Below, piece after piece: positions 9,139 to 18,295 of a stretch of DNA of 64,000 nucleotides (position 1 is its first letter; every line of letters begins with the position of its first letter). A program made the translations under genes and the position numbers. The notes below the pieces were generated by a model that saw only the letters and a program-made list of their open reading frames with translations, was not told where the DNA came from and searched no databases. This DNA comes from JBLMZI01 sp050258755 (lineage in GTDB: Bacteria; Bacillota; Syntrophomonadia; Syntrophomonadales; DTU052): the NCBI GenBank assembly GCA_050258755.1, contig JBLMZI010000006.1, positions 124,001 through 188,000 of the forward strand, read 5' to 3'.

Positions 9139-9343
9139 ACCCAATCCGGCCAAAAGATGTTGCGCGGACACGGATAATCCGGGGTGGAATTTTTTCGCGA
9201 ACAGCCATAAACGGCTCGTTTTCGTGTATGATTCATAATAGCACGCAATGTTTTGCTTTCCCTGTAAGCGCCGGCCGGTATGTTTCCTTGAACCCGGCGA
9301 ACCGCATTGATACCCCTGGCGCGTTAAGAAAGGAGCGGTCACC

Positions 9344-9997
9344 TTGGACGAATTGAAACGCAGTTTCACTTACCCCCAGTCGGATGAAAACTGGATCATG
9401 AAAACCGTAATTGGCGCCCTGCTTTTCTGGATTCCAATCATTAATTTCTTCTTTTTTGGATATAACCTGGCCTCGGCTCGTTTGGGCAGCCAGGACCGCC
9501 TGGAAATGCCGGAATGGGATACCCTGAACGAGCACTTCCTGAATGGATTCATGGTTTTCCTCATTAGTCTCGGTTATCAGGCGATCCCTATCCTGGTTCT
9601 GATCTTATCCGTCGGCGGCAGCCTGATTTCGTTGGGAATCGGCAGCGCCCTTGGCGCTGGGGCCGGAATAGCCGGCGGCATGGTTTTATGGTGGATACTT
9701 ACCATGGTATTCGGCTTTTTCATGCCTATGGCCTTGAGTGCCTATGCCGCAACCGGTCAAATGGCGGACGCATTCGCGTTGGGCGAACTCTGGCGGCGGA
9801 TGAGCCTCGTCCTGCAGGAGTACATTCTTGCCTATGCCGCTTTCTGGATTGGCTCCGCGATCATCACCTGCTTCTATACGATCCCGATGATCGGTTGGAT
9901 TGCGGCCTGGTTCGGAGAAGCCTATCTGCTGATTGTTCTGTCCAACCATTTCGGCCGGCTGTACCGCGAAGCCAGCAATGCGTGCCAAATTCCTTAG
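9344..9997 (+). CDS. DUF4013-family membrane protein
   Basis: Uncharacterised polytopic membrane protein of 217 aa that I match to the DUF4013 family from its layout. It has a short N-terminal FTYPQSDENW segment, a first helix (GALLFWIPIINFFFFGY), a soluble GSQDRLEMPEWD stretch, then helices near 70-90, 95-130, 160-185 and 185-205. GYNLASARL...MPEWD is a recurring family pattern. The start is TTG 9344, supported by GAAAGGAG 8 nt upstream. It stands alone, divergent from the cob operon and closed by the hairpin at 10043-10090. No function can be deduced. Confidence 0.75.
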   Translation: MDELKRSFTYPQSDENWIMKTVIGALLFWIPIINFFFFGYNLASARLGSQDRLEMPEWDTLNEHFLNGFMVFLISLGYQAIPILVLILSVGGSLISLGIGSALGAGAGIAGGMVLWWILTMVFGFFMPMALSAYAATGQMADAFALGELWRRMSLVLQEYILAYAAFWIGSAIITCFYTIPMIGWIAAWFGEAYLLIVLSNHFGRLYREASNACQIP

Positions 9998-10042
9998 CCT
10001 TGGTTAATCCTCCGGCAAGCAGTGATATTTTCCTATAGCACG

Positions 10043-10090
10043 AAAAAAAGGAACCGGATGGCCCATCAGACCTTATTCCGGTTCCTTTTA
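10043..10090. terminator. Bidirectional intrinsic terminator
   Basis: AAAAGGAACCGG (10046-10057) pairs perfectly with CCGGTTCCTTTT (10078-10089). A/T runs on both sides serve the plus-strand DUF4013 gene and the convergent minus-strand gene at 10110. Confidence 0.85.
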
Positions 10091-10109
10091 TCATTCTTGC
10101 CGTGAGCGT

Positions 10110-10580
10110 TTACGATTCTTTCTGCACCTTTTTCTCCTTGTAAGCCCGAAGCCGGGTGCGAACCGCGTTGTCCACCTGAACCTGCCGGGCTCCGACCACA
10201 ATAGCCTCAAGCGCTTCCGGCTGATCGGTCAACAGCCGGCTAACCGCCAGCGGTTTCCCCTCCGATTGCTCCGTCAGGATCACGTAATCGTGGAGCTTGG
10301 GCCAGCCGCGGCCTTCCATCATGAGTTCCATCTCTTCCCACTTCACCAAGCGTTTGGACAATCCAAACCATTCGGTGGTCTCAATCCCGGTGTCGGCGAC
10401 AGTCAGCTGGAAGGACCACAGGTCCACGGTCAAACCGAGTGAAACCAGGAAACAGACTGCGAACAGCCCCATATCAAATGATGTAAGATCAGAACGGTAC
10501 TCGTACAGATACACCGCAAACAGAGCGGTCAGCAGAATCGTTACCAGCCTTGGCCAGATAGAATACGAATAGACTTTCAT
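10110..10580 (-). CDS. Small membrane protein with a PH-like cytoplasmic part
   Basis: Unrecognised 156-aa protein. Two hydrophobic helices (about residues 10-27 and 35-55) are followed by a beta-rich soluble part (LTVADTGIETTEWFGLSKRLVKWEEM). That part resembles the bacterial PH-like domains of YdbS/DUF304-type proteins, and it ends in a basic, charged tail. AAGGAG lies 8 nt before ATG 10580. It is monocistronic and convergent with the DUF4013 gene. The PH-like assignment is only a resemblance and no role is proposed. Confidence 0.6.
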   Translation of the reverse strand: MKVYSYSIWPRLVTILLTALFAVYLYEYRSDLTSFDMGLFAVCFLVSLGLTVDLWSFQLTVADTGIETTEWFGLSKRLVKWEEMELMMEGRGWPKLHDYVILTEQSEGKPLAVSRLLTDQPEALEAIVVGARQVQVDNAVRTRLRAYKEKKVQKES

Positions 10581-10707
10581 TGGTCACACTCCTTGATTAC
10601 ACCTTCGTGAAGTAAGGATTATTATACCACTTTCGCTGTCAGGGGAATGGACAAACGGATAGAATAAACGATTTCCAGGATTCCTTTCCGCCCCGGGGAT
10701 ATACTAC

Positions 10708-12369
10708 GTGCAAACCCCAGCAAAGGACTTAAAGCCAACCATGACTGTTCACGCACTGGCCGAAGAAACCCTGTTCCCGCCCGAATCGGAGATTCCCTCT
10801 CATTTGCGGATTGATCCCCCGATTCATCAGAACTACTCACTGAGCAGCGGAACCCTGGTCCCCTGGCCCGGCCCCTTGACGCCGGTCGAATCGCCGATTC
10901 GTTTGCTCCGCGGCAGCGATCTGGTTCCTAAAATGCTTGGTTTTTCCCCGCGGCTTTCGATGGAAGCATCCCGCGAGGCTTTTGAAGCGGCCCACCGCGC
11001 CTATGACGCAGGTTCCGGCCACTGGCCAATGCTTGGGCTGGAAGGCCGCTGTGAAGTGCTGGAACAGTTTGCTGACCGGATGCAGGCTGTACGGGACGAG
11101 GTCGTCCGGCTGCTGATGTGGGAAATTGCCAAACCGTTTGAAGAGGCGGAAGACGAATTTGATCGGACGCTTGGGTATATCCATGACACTGTCGACGCGG
11201 TTCGGGAGGGGATGGCACGCAATCTAAGCCTGTTTCATCAGGAAGGCTTTGTCGCCCGGTGCGGCCGCGCACCCCTCGGCGTGGTTCTCAGCATGGGGCC
11301 TTATAACTACCCATTAAACGAAACCTTCGCCACCCTCATTCCCGCACTGCTGATGGGCAACACCCTTGTGATGAAACCGCCGCGCCTGGGCGTTCTGCTG
11401 AACCAGCCCCTGCTCCCGGCATTTCGCGACTTGTTCCCGCCCGGCGTGGTCAATATCATCTATGGTCACGGCGAGGAAATCATTCCTCCCATCATTCAAT
11501 CCGGCGAGCTGAATGGTCTGGCGTTTGTCGGCTCGGCCGGGGTCGGCGCCGAACTGCTGCGTTCACACCCGCACCCCAACCGTCTGACCGCCATCCTCGG
11601 GCTTGAGGCCAAAAATGCGGCAATCGTTCTGCCTGACGCCGATCTGGAAGTGGCCGCCGAGGAAATCACGCGCGGGGCCTTCACTTACAACGGTCAGCGC
11701 TGTACCGCAATCAAAATCGTTTTTGTTCACCGGCGCATCGCGGAACGCTTCCTGAACTTGCTGGCTGAAGCCGCCGACCGGCTCGTGGTTGGCCCGCCCT
11801 GGGCGCCGGACGTTCAAATCACCCCGATGGCGGAAGTTTCGCGGGCCGAATACCTGGCCGAGGCGATTCACGAAGCCCGCGAACTCGGCGCGGACATCGT
11901 CAACCACAACGGCGGTCATGTCCGGGAAAACTACGTGTATCCAACGATCATCTACCCGGCATCGCCCGACGCCCGGCTGTATCGGGAAGAGCAGTTTGGG
12001 CCGGTACTGCCTGTGATTCCGTTCGTTCACCGGGAAACCCCGCTCAAGTATCTAAAATCCGGGCGTTACGGTCTTCAGGCCAGCCTCTTCGGGACCGATC
12101 CGGATTCATTGGCCGAAATGATTCAACCCATGCTGGGGCTGGTCGGCCGGGTCAACCTGAACAGCCAATGCCAGCGCGGGCCTGATGTGCTTCCGTTTTC
12201 CGCTCGCAAGGATTCCGGGTTGGGAACCCTTTCGGTGACCGAAGCGCTTCAGGCGTTTTCCCTTCCGGTCACCGTGGCTGGCCGTGCCACCGAGATCAAC
12301 CACGCCTTGTTCCATGCGATGACAAACGGCGGTTCCGCACCGTTTCTCAGCAGCGCGTTTCCGCCGTAG
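10708..12369 (+). CDS. gapN: Non-phosphorylating NADP-dependent glyceraldehyde-3-phosphate dehydrogenase
   Basis: Aldehyde dehydrogenase superfamily enzyme that oxidises glyceraldehyde-3-phosphate straight to 3-phosphoglycerate with NADP+, bypassing ATP formation and giving NADPH. Diagnostic features are the catalytic Cys in YNGQRCTAIK, the general-base Glu in LGLEAKNAAIVLPDADL, APLGVVLSMGPYNYPLNE for cofactor binding, and NLNSQCQRGPDVLPFSARK near the C-terminus. The last is typical of this long GapN subgroup rather than of general aldehyde dehydrogenases. The frame gives 553 aa from GTG 10708. ATG 10741 is an alternative start, and neither has an ideal ribosome site. The gene is monocistronic. 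Confidence 0.85.
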   Translation: MQTPAKDLKPTMTVHALAEETLFPPESEIPSHLRIDPPIHQNYSLSSGTLVPWPGPLTPVESPIRLLRGSDLVPKMLGFSPRLSMEASREAFEAAHRAYDAGSGHWPMLGLEGRCEVLEQFADRMQAVRDEVVRLLMWEIAKPFEEAEDEFDRTLGYIHDTVDAVREGMARNLSLFHQEGFVARCGRAPLGVVLSMGPYNYPLNETFATLIPALLMGNTLVMKPPRLGVLLNQPLLPAFRDLFPPGVVNIIYGHGEEIIPPIIQSGELNGLAFVGSAGVGAELLRSHPHPNRLTAILGLEAKNAAIVLPDADLEVAAEEITRGAFTYNGQRCTAIKIVFVHRRIAERFLNLLAEAADRLVVGPPWAPDVQITPMAEVSRAEYLAEAIHEARELGADIVNHNGGHVRENYVYPTIIYPASPDARLYREEQFGPVLPVIPFVHRETPLKYLKSGRYGLQASLFGTDPDSLAEMIQPMLGLVGRVNLNSQCQRGPDVLPFSARKDSGLGTLSVTEALQAFSLPVTVAGRATEINHALFHAMTNGGSAPFLSSAFPP

Positions 12370-12399
12370 TTCCGTTCTATTCAGGCTGGCCGGTTATTC

Positions 12400-12687
12400 C
12401 TATGATGCGTAATCGACCGCGGCCGAAGCTTCCCGGACCGATACGATGTATTGGGCAACTTCAACGTGCGCCGGATGCTTCTGATAGCGATCCAGGTCCT
12501 CAAGCGAGTCAAACCGGGCAATCAAGGCCAGATCCCAGGATCGTTCCTCGTGCAGCACGTCGATCCCAACCTCCAGATGACGGATCACCGGAACCACTTC
12601 GCGAAGACTCTCGATCCGCGCTTTGATGTCCGCCAAATGAGCCGGGCTTTTGTCCTTGAAGCGAAAGAACACCACATGTGTGACCAT
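12400..12687 (-). CDS. Dabb-domain (stress-responsive A/B barrel) protein
   Basis: A 95-aa ferredoxin-like dimeric barrel of the Dabb family (MVTHVVFFRFKD...HLEVGIDVLHEERSWDLALIARFDSLEDLDRYQKHPAH). Such proteins include plant stress proteins and bacterial proteins of mostly unknown activity. The YQKHPAHVEV segment is the most conserved part. The ATG lies 2 bp after the hisIE stop and GGAGGCGATAACC provides the ribosome site, so it is the last gene of the histidine operon. No reaction can be assigned. Confidence 0.85.
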   Translation of the reverse strand: MVTHVVFFRFKDKSPAHLADIKARIESLREVVPVIRHLEVGIDVLHEERSWDLALIARFDSLEDLDRYQKHPAHVEVAQYIVSVREASAAVDYAS

Positions 12688-12689
12688 GG

Positions 12690-13343
12690 TTATCGCCTCC
12701 GTTTTAATTCAGAAAAGATCTGGTCCAGCGAGACCTTCTTCTCCACCAGGAGAACCATCAGATGATAGATCAGATCCGATGCTTCATAAATCAATTCGCT
12801 CTGGTCCGGATTCTTAGCCGCAATAATGACCTCGGCGCTTTCCTCCCCGACTTTTTTAAGGATCTTGTCGATGCCTTTTTCAAACAGGTAAGTGGTATAA
12901 GACCCTTCCGGGCGCTCCGCGTAACGGCTCCGGATAAGCTCCATCAATTCCAATAGGATCGCGGGCCCGGTTTCGCCGTATGCTTCATCCGGGGAAATTT
13001 TTACTTTTTCGAGCTCTTCACCGCTGCTGTTTCGGTAGAAACAAGACTGGTGCCCGGTATGGCAGGCCGGTCCGGCCGGCAAGGCCAGCACAAGCAGCGT
13101 ATCGGCATCGCAGTCATACCGGATATCGGCCACTCTCAGCACATTGCCGGAGCTTTCACCCTTCTGCCACAACATCTGCCGGCTGCGGGAATAGAAACAG
13201 GCCAGATTGGATTCCACCGTCCGGGTCAAGGCCTCGCGATTCATGTAGGCCATCATCAAAACGTCCCTGGTTACGGCATCCTGCACAATCGCCGGGATCA
13301 AACCGTGCTCGTCGAATTTCAGCGTCTCCATCCAGTCATTCAT
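12690..13343 (-). CDS. hisIE: Bifunctional phosphoribosyl-AMP cyclohydrolase / phosphoribosyl-ATP pyrophosphatase
   Basis: Catalyses steps 2 and 3 of histidine synthesis. The first ~115 residues are the HisI domain, with [10 protein letters not shown], the [12 protein letters not shown] segment, and the metal-site residues in [10 protein letters not shown] and [10 protein letters not shown]. The last ~95 are the HisE domain, with [21 protein letters not shown] and EVIIAAKN. The total of 217 aa is normal for the fusion. The ATG overlaps the hisF stop by 4 bp. Confidence 0.96.
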   Translation of the reverse strand: MNDWMETLKFDEHGLIPAIVQDAVTRDVLMMAYMNREALTRTVESNLACFYSRSRQMLWQKGESSGNVLRVADIRYDCDADTLLVLALPAGPACHTGHQSCFYRNSSGEELEKVKISPDEAYGETGPAILLELMELIRSRYAERPEGSYTTYLFEKGIDKILKKVGEESAEVIIAAKNPDQSELIYEASDLIYHLMVLLVEKKVSLDQIFSELKRRR

Positions 13344-14098
13344 CGCCGTACCTGCACCCCTTGTTCACTCAAATATTGTTTGGCTTCCGCCACGGTATAT
13401 TCACGGTAATGGAAAATCGAAGCCACCAGGGCCGCATCAGCCTTGCCCTCGGTCAGGGCGTCGGCAAGATGCCCAAGCTTCCCGGCCCCGCCGGAAGCAA
13501 TCACAGGAATCGTTACGGCCTCGCTGATCGCCCGGGTTAACTCAACGTCATAACCGTCCTTGGTGCCATCCTGGTCCATGCTGGTCAGCAGGATTTCTCC
13601 GGCTCCCAGGCTTTCCGCGCGCTGAGCCCACCAAACGGCGTCGATACCGGTTCCGGTCCGGCCGCCGTTGACAAAGACCTCCCATTTCCCAGGCTCAGCT
13701 CGTCTGGCGTCAATCGCCACCACAATACATTGACTGCCGAAGCGGCGCGAGGCATCCTGCACCAATTGGGGGTTCTTCACCGCCGCGGTATTCAGTGAAA
13801 TCTTGTCCGCACCGGCTAGAAGCATCGCCCGGATATCCTCCAGGGTCCGCAGCCCGCCCCCGACCGTAAATGGGATAAACACCTTCTCTGCCGTGCGGCG
13901 GACCACGTCAATCATAATGCCGCGCTGCTCCGCTGATGCCGTAATGTCCAGAAAGACCAACTCATCAGCTCCGGACTTGTCGTAAAACGCTGCCTGTTCC
14001 ACCGGATCGCCGGCATCCTGCAGATCAACGAAATTAACGCCTTTTACCACCCGCCCGGCATGAACGTCCAGGCACGGGATCACTCGTTTGGCCAGCAT
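13340..14098 (-). CDS. hisF: Imidazole glycerol phosphate synthase cyclase subunit HisF
   Basis: TIM-barrel cyclase that uses ammonia made by HisH to turn PRFAR into imidazole glycerol phosphate and AICAR. The 252 aa start with [23 protein letters not shown]. The two catalytic aspartates are the D in IPCLDV and the D in [15 protein letters not shown]. It lies 38 bp after hisA and overlaps hisIE. AICAR released here feeds the purine pathway encoded elsewhere in this window. Confidence 0.97.
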   Translation of the reverse strand: MLAKRVIPCLDVHAGRVVKGVNFVDLQDAGDPVEQAAFYDKSGADELVFLDITASAEQRGIMIDVVRRTAEKVFIPFTVGGGLRTLEDIRAMLLAGADKISLNTAAVKNPQLVQDASRRFGSQCIVVAIDARRAEPGKWEVFVNGGRTGTGIDAVWWAQRAESLGAGEILLTSMDQDGTKDGYDVELTRAISEAVTIPVIASGGAGKLGHLADALTEGKADAALVASIFHYREYTVAEAKQYLSEQGVQVRR

Positions 14099-14136
14099 GT
14101 TCTCACAACCCGTTTTTCAAATTTCGCGGTTACGCG

Positions 14137-14865
14137 CTATTGCTTCCCTTCGACCGCGGCCAACGCCTCGGACAGGGTAAACCTTGCTTCGTACAGGGCT
14201 TTGCCGACAATGGCGCCTTCAACTCCGGGCAGCGCTTTCAGCGCCATCAAATCATCCACCGTCGTCACACCGCCGGAGGCGATCACTGAAAGACCCGATT
14301 GGTCAGCCATCTCACGGATTGCTGGGAGGTTCGGCCCCTGCAGGAGTCCGTCCCGGCTGACATCGGTATAGATGGTACGCAGGACGCCGCGGGCTTTCAT
14401 GGCTTGTGCCAATTCCAGGGCCGGGGTTTCGGTCACGTCTTCCCAGCCGTGCACGGCCACCATGCCGTCGCGAGCGTCAATCCCGACAATGAAGCGTTCG
14501 GGCCCGAATTGGTCCAGCAGCCGGCTGACGAAATCCTGATCCTGCTGGGCGCGGGTGCCGACGATAATCCGGGAAACCCCCGCATTCAGGTATTCAGTCG
14601 CGGTTTGCAGGTCCCGGATGCCGCCTCCAAGCTGCATCGGAATGCTCAACGACGCGGCAATCCTGCGGATGAGATCCCGATTTTTCGGGACCCCCGAGAA
14701 TGCGCCGTCCAGATCGACCACGTGAAGATACCGGGCACCCTGACTCTGCCAATTCAAGGCCATCTCGACCGGGTCCCGGCCATAGACCTTGGAATCCTCT
14801 TTTTTCCCCTGGACCAGACGGACACAGACGCCGTCCTTGATATCCACTGCCGGAAAAATGATCAT
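14137..14865 (-). CDS. hisA: ProFAR isomerase HisA
   Basis: Amadori isomerase that converts ProFAR to PRFAR, with a TIM barrel homologous to HisF. The 242 aa have the catalytic Asp in IIFPAVDIKDG and the second in TIYTDVSRDG. GGIRDLQTATEYLNAGVSRIIVGT forms a phosphate site. The ATG is 2 bp after the hisH stop, so translation is coupled. Nothing suggests the TrpF-bifunctional PriA variant; this is inference from operon context only. Confidence 0.96.
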   Translation of the reverse strand: MIIFPAVDIKDGVCVRLVQGKKEDSKVYGRDPVEMALNWQSQGARYLHVVDLDGAFSGVPKNRDLIRRIAASLSIPMQLGGGIRDLQTATEYLNAGVSRIIVGTRAQQDQDFVSRLLDQFGPERFIVGIDARDGMVAVHGWEDVTETPALELAQAMKARGVLRTIYTDVSRDGLLQGPNLPAIREMADQSGLSVIASGGVTTVDDLMALKALPGVEGAIVGKALYEARFTLSEALAAVEGKQ

Positions 14866-14867
14866 GA

Positions 14868-15467
14868 TTACAGCAGCTCCCCAAAATTCTTCAGAATTTG
14901 AAGTCCCAAATCACTCGATTTTTCCGGGTGAAACTGGACTCCGAAAAGGTTTCCTTTCTGGATCGCGCAGGTAAAATCAAGCCCGTATTCACAGGTGCCA
15001 ACGGTAACCGATTCCGCAGGATCACAGTAGAAAGAATGAACGAAATAAAAATAGGCGTTGTCGGGAATCCCGGCAAACAGCGGACAATTGCCGTGCTGCA
15101 CCAGCTGGTTCCATCCCATGTGCGGGACTTTGCGCCCGGCCGGAAATCGGATCACCCGCCCCTGCACCAGATCCAGCCCTTCATGAATCCCGTCCTCTTC
15201 ACTTTCGCTGAAAAGCAGCTGCAGGCCAAGACAAACGCCCAAAAGCGGCCGTTTGCGCCGCACCACTTCAAATACCGCCTGGTCCATCCCGGTGCGCTTC
15301 AGGTTCGCGATCGCGTCCCGAAACGCGCCAACGCCCGGCAAAATCACGCCGTCGGCGCCGGCCACCTCGTCCGGGTTGGTGGAAATCATGGCCTCAAAGC
15401 CGCTTTTTTCCAGGCCCTTCTGCACACTGCGCAGATTGCCCATCCCGTAATCGATGATCGATATCAT
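14868..15467 (-). CDS. hisH: Imidazole glycerol phosphate synthase glutaminase subunit HisH
   Basis: Class I glutaminase partner of HisF. The 199 aa begin MISIIDYGMGNLRSVQKGLE. The nucleophile Cys is in LLGVCLGLQLLF and the His/Glu of the triad are in FGVQFHPEKSS. It lies between hisB and hisA, 36 bp after the hisB stop. Confidence 0.97.
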   Translation of the reverse strand: MISIIDYGMGNLRSVQKGLEKSGFEAMISTNPDEVAGADGVILPGVGAFRDAIANLKRTGMDQAVFEVVRRKRPLLGVCLGLQLLFSESEEDGIHEGLDLVQGRVIRFPAGRKVPHMGWNQLVQHGNCPLFAGIPDNAYFYFVHSFYCDPAESVTVGTCEYGLDFTCAIQKGNLFGVQFHPEKSSDLGLQILKNFGELL

Positions 15468-15503
15468 GATCCTGTCTCCTAAGTATTAAGCCATCCGGTT
15501 TTC

Positions 15504-16100
15504 CTAGAGTTTGCCCTTGGTGGACCAGACGCCTTCCATTTTCGGTTCGAACGTGCTGGCCTCACGGAACGCGCGTGCAAAGGCCTTGAAGATGCCTTCA
15601 ATAATGTGGTGTGTGTTGGTTCCTTTCAGCACGTCAATATGCAGGTTCATTCCGGCCTGGTTCACCACGCCCCGGAAAAACTCCTCGACCAGTTCAGTCG
15701 CGAAGTTCCCGACCGTTTGAGCCGGCATCTCGGCATTGAAATCAAGATACGGCCGGCCGGAGAAGTCCAGCACCACACGAACCAGGGCTTCGTCCATGGG
15801 AATGATCGCGCTGCCATACCGGTTGATCCCGCGCTTATCGCCCAGGCTGTCGACAATCGCCCGGCCCAGACAGATCCCTATATCCTCGACCGTGTGGTGA
15901 TCGTCAACCTGGTTGTCCCCGCGGGCCCACACCTTGAGATTGCAGAGGCTGTGCATCGAGAAAAGGGCCAGCATGTGCCCCAGAAACGGGATCTCGGTGT
16001 CGACCTGATAATTCCCGTTCCCGTCGATTTCCAGGTTCATGAAGATTTCCGTTTCGTTCGTCTTGCGGTGTACCTCCGCGGAGCGCAGATCCTCGGCCAT
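15504..16100 (-). CDS. hisB: Imidazoleglycerol-phosphate dehydratase HisB
   Basis: Mn-dependent dehydratase that makes imidazole acetol phosphate. The 198-aa monofunctional form lacks the histidinol-phosphatase domain found in enterobacteria. The metal-binding motifs DDHHTVEDIG and NTHHIIEGIFKAFARA are both present, along with FLGHMLALFSMHS. The ATG is 2 bp after the hisD stop. Confidence 0.96.
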   Translation of the reverse strand: MAEDLRSAEVHRKTNETEIFMNLEIDGNGNYQVDTEIPFLGHMLALFSMHSLCNLKVWARGDNQVDDHHTVEDIGICLGRAIVDSLGDKRGINRYGSAIIPMDEALVRVVLDFSGRPYLDFNAEMPAQTVGNFATELVEEFFRGVVNQAGMNLHIDVLKGTNTHHIIEGIFKAFARAFREASTFEPKMEGVWSTKGKL

Positions 16101-16102
16101 GG

Positions 16103-17386
16103 TTAGAACCCCTTTCGTACCTTTATTGCATTGGCATGAGCCGTAAGCCCTTCCACTTCAGCCAGTTTAATGATTGAATCCCGATGCCGCGCAAAGCCGG
16201 TGCGGCTGTAATACAGCAAACTCGTCTTTTTGAGAAAGGTGTCCACCGTTACCGGCGAATAAAACCGCGCGGTGCCGCCGGTGGGAAGGATGTGATTGGG
16301 ACCCGCCAGGTAATCGCCGACCGGCTCCGGCGTGTAAGACCCGAGGAAAATGGCCCCGGCATTTTTAACCGAGCCAACCCAGGCAAACGGGTCTTCCACT
16401 TCGACTTCAAGGTGCTCCGGTGCCACCAGATTCGCGATTTCAAAGGCCTGCTCCAGGTTGTCCACCACCACAAACGCGCCATTGTTCGTCAAAGACGTCT
16501 CGATAATGGACTTCCGGCTCAGGGCCGCCATCTGCTTGATGATTTCGGCTTCAACCTGATCGGGCAGAGATGCGTCCGGCGTAACCAGAATCGAACGGGC
16601 CCGGGGATCATGTTCCGCCTGGGACATCATATCTGCCGCCAGGTAAACCGGATCGGCCGAAGCGTCGGCCACAATCAGGATCTCGCTCGGCCCTGCCAGC
16701 ATATCAATGTCGACCTCGCCGTAAACCAACTTTTTCGCCAGAGTCACATAAATATTGCCGGGTCCCGAAATCTTGTCCACCTTGCGGATCGATTCGGTAC
16801 CGAAAGCCAGCGCGAAAACCGCCTGAGCGCCGCCGACTTTATAAATCTCCTCCAGCCCCAGCTCGGCCGCGGCGACCAGTGTGTATGGGTTCAAACTGCC
16901 ATCCGCCGCCGGCGGGGAAACCATCGCAATTTCATCGACACCCGCCACCATCGCGGGAATCGCGTTCATCAACACGGAAGACGGATAGGCCGCAGTCCCG
17001 CCGGGAACATAGATGCCAACCCGCTCCAGTGGGCGCACCACCTGGCCCAACACATTGCCATCCTCATCCGGATCCATAAAACCGGTGTGCAGCTGTTTCT
17101 GATGGAAGGCCGCGATGTTCTCGATCGCAACGTCCAGGGCCTCCAGGTATTCCTGGTCGACCAATTCATAAGCCCGATCGATTTCCGCCTGAGTAACCCG
17201 AAGGGTTTCCGGGGTAATCCCGGCCTGATCGAACCGGTTGGTCAGGGCACAAACCGCCTGATCGCCCTCTTTTTTGATCTCGTCCCCGATCGCTTTGACC
17301 TGCCCCAACAGGGTTTCCAGGTCTTCCTCGGCGGCGGCCAAAAACGCCATGAATTCGGCCGAACGCCCTACAAAGCGCTTAATCAT
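16103..17386 (-). CDS. hisD: Histidinol dehydrogenase HisD
   Basis: NAD-dependent Zn enzyme for the last two oxidations of histidine synthesis. The 427 aa hold DKISGPGNIYVTLAKK, DMLAGPSEILIVAD, the Zn/catalytic region QAEHDPRARSILVT and GPNHILPTGGTARFYSP. All are normal for the family. The start overlaps the hisG stop by 8 bp. It is the second gene of the operon. Confidence 0.97.
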   Translation of the reverse strand: MIKRFVGRSAEFMAFLAAAEEDLETLLGQVKAIGDEIKKEGDQAVCALTNRFDQAGITPETLRVTQAEIDRAYELVDQEYLEALDVAIENIAAFHQKQLHTGFMDPDEDGNVLGQVVRPLERVGIYVPGGTAAYPSSVLMNAIPAMVAGVDEIAMVSPPAADGSLNPYTLVAAAELGLEEIYKVGGAQAVFALAFGTESIRKVDKISGPGNIYVTLAKKLVYGEVDIDMLAGPSEILIVADASADPVYLAADMMSQAEHDPRARSILVTPDASLPDQVEAEIIKQMAALSRKSIIETSLTNNGAFVVVDNLEQAFEIANLVAPEHLEVEVEDPFAWVGSVKNAGAIFLGSYTPEPVGDYLAGPNHILPTGGTARFYSPVTVDTFLKKTSLLYYSRTGFARHRDSIIKLAEVEGLTAHANAIKVRKGF

Positions 17387-18041
17387 CGGTCAACGTCCCT
17401 TCCTGTAAAATGACTTTCATTTTTTCGATCAGCGGGTTGATCCGGCTGTTCTTGGTGCGGTAACTGACCCGGTTTACGATGAGCCGGGCTGTGCACACCG
17501 CAATCTCTTCCCGCGGCGCAAGATTGTTCTCCTTGAGTGTTTTGCCGGTGGATACGATATCGATAATCATTTCCGCCAGACCGACACGCGGTGCGAGCTC
17601 GATATTGCCGTGCAGTTTGATGACTTCGACCTGAAGCCCTTTTTCACTGAAAAACTGCCGGGCCACAGCCGGGAATTTGGTGGCCACCCGCTTGTAATTC
17701 AGCGAGGCCAACGGCACTTCCACCTGATCGGCCGGAACCGCAAGCACGAAACGGCAGTAGCCGTAGCCCAGGTCGAGCATCTCGAAAACGTCCTTTTCCT
17801 GGTCCAAAATAATATCCTTGCCGACAATGCCAAGGTCGGCGGCGCCATGTTCCACAAAAGTCGGTACGTCAGTCGGCCGGCACATCACATACTGAACGCC
17901 CATCTCCGGGTATTCGTAGATCAGTTTCCGGCTTTCCTCACTGATTCCTTCGGCCGGCAAACCCAGCAAGCCAAGCAGCTTTACGGTTGGCCCCAGTAAT
18001 TTGCCCTTGGGAAGGGCCACAGTCATCATTTCTTCCGTCAT
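17379..18041 (-). CDS. hisG: ATP phosphoribosyltransferase, short form HisG
   Basis: First committed step: ATP + PRPP to phosphoribosyl-ATP. At 220 aa it is the short form, lacking the C-terminal regulatory domain, and therefore needs HisZ; the hisZ gene is at 33355-34485. Signatures are MMTVALPKGKLLGPTVKLL, YVMCRPTDVPTFVEHGAADLGIVGKD and the PRPP loop EMIIDIVSTGKTLKENNL. GAGG lies 5 nt before ATG 18041. It is the first gene of the operon, 48 nt after the predicted transcription start. Confidence 0.96.
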   Translation of the reverse strand: MTEEMMTVALPKGKLLGPTVKLLGLLGLPAEGISEESRKLIYEYPEMGVQYVMCRPTDVPTFVEHGAADLGIVGKDIILDQEKDVFEMLDLGYGYCRFVLAVPADQVEVPLASLNYKRVATKFPAVARQFFSEKGLQVEVIKLHGNIELAPRVGLAEMIIDIVSTGKTLKENNLAPREEIAVCTARLIVNRVSYRTKNSRINPLIEKMKVILQEGTLTDD

Positions 18042-18095
18042 ATCGGCCTCACTTTAATGCGTTAAATTGGTGCATTGCTAAAGCAACTGATTATG

Positions 18096-18124
18096 AGTTT
18101 ATCAAGGCTTGAAATCCCCGTCAA
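18096..18124 (-). promoter_or_regulatory. Promoter of the histidine operon
   Basis: TTGACG (18124-18119) and TAAACT (18101-18096) are separated by exactly 17 bp on the minus strand, giving a sigma-A-type promoter with a start near 18089. The leader is short, leaving no room for a T-box or a long attenuator. Confidence 0.8.
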
Positions 18125-18142
18125 TTGTCTTCTTGTGACAAT
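18124..18142. promoter_or_regulatory. Palindromic operator candidate at the his promoter
   Basis: ATTGTC (18124-18129) and GACAAT (18137-18142) form a 6+7+6 inverted repeat abutting the -35 box of the his promoter. A TrpR-family YerC regulator is encoded next to hisZ in this window, and YerC-type proteins have, from memory, been proposed as histidine regulators (HisR). The pairing of this site with that protein is inference. Confidence 0.55.
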
Positions 18143-18228
18143 CTTTTGGGCGAACATATGGTTATTTTACCATCTCCGGAAAATCGATGCACCGGAAATG
18201 GCCATTTTACCCCCTTTAATTCCCCATG

Positions 18229-18262
18229 AAAAAGACCACAGGAAGCGATCCCGGTGGTCTTT
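18229..18262 (-). terminator. Intrinsic terminator after the aminotransferase/GNAT gene
   Basis: AAAGACCAC (18231-18239) pairs with GTGGTCTTT (18254-18262). On the minus strand the hairpin is followed by a T run. It ends the operon whose last gene stops at 18296 and isolates it from the his promoter. Confidence 0.85.
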
Positions 18263-18295
18263 ATTCCTCTCGTTGGTTTTGTGGAAATGATCGAA

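Noticed and set aside
16184..17413. 409-codon plus-strand frame opposite hisD
   Set aside because: Antisense of hisD, which has complete motifs and operon-consistent overlaps.
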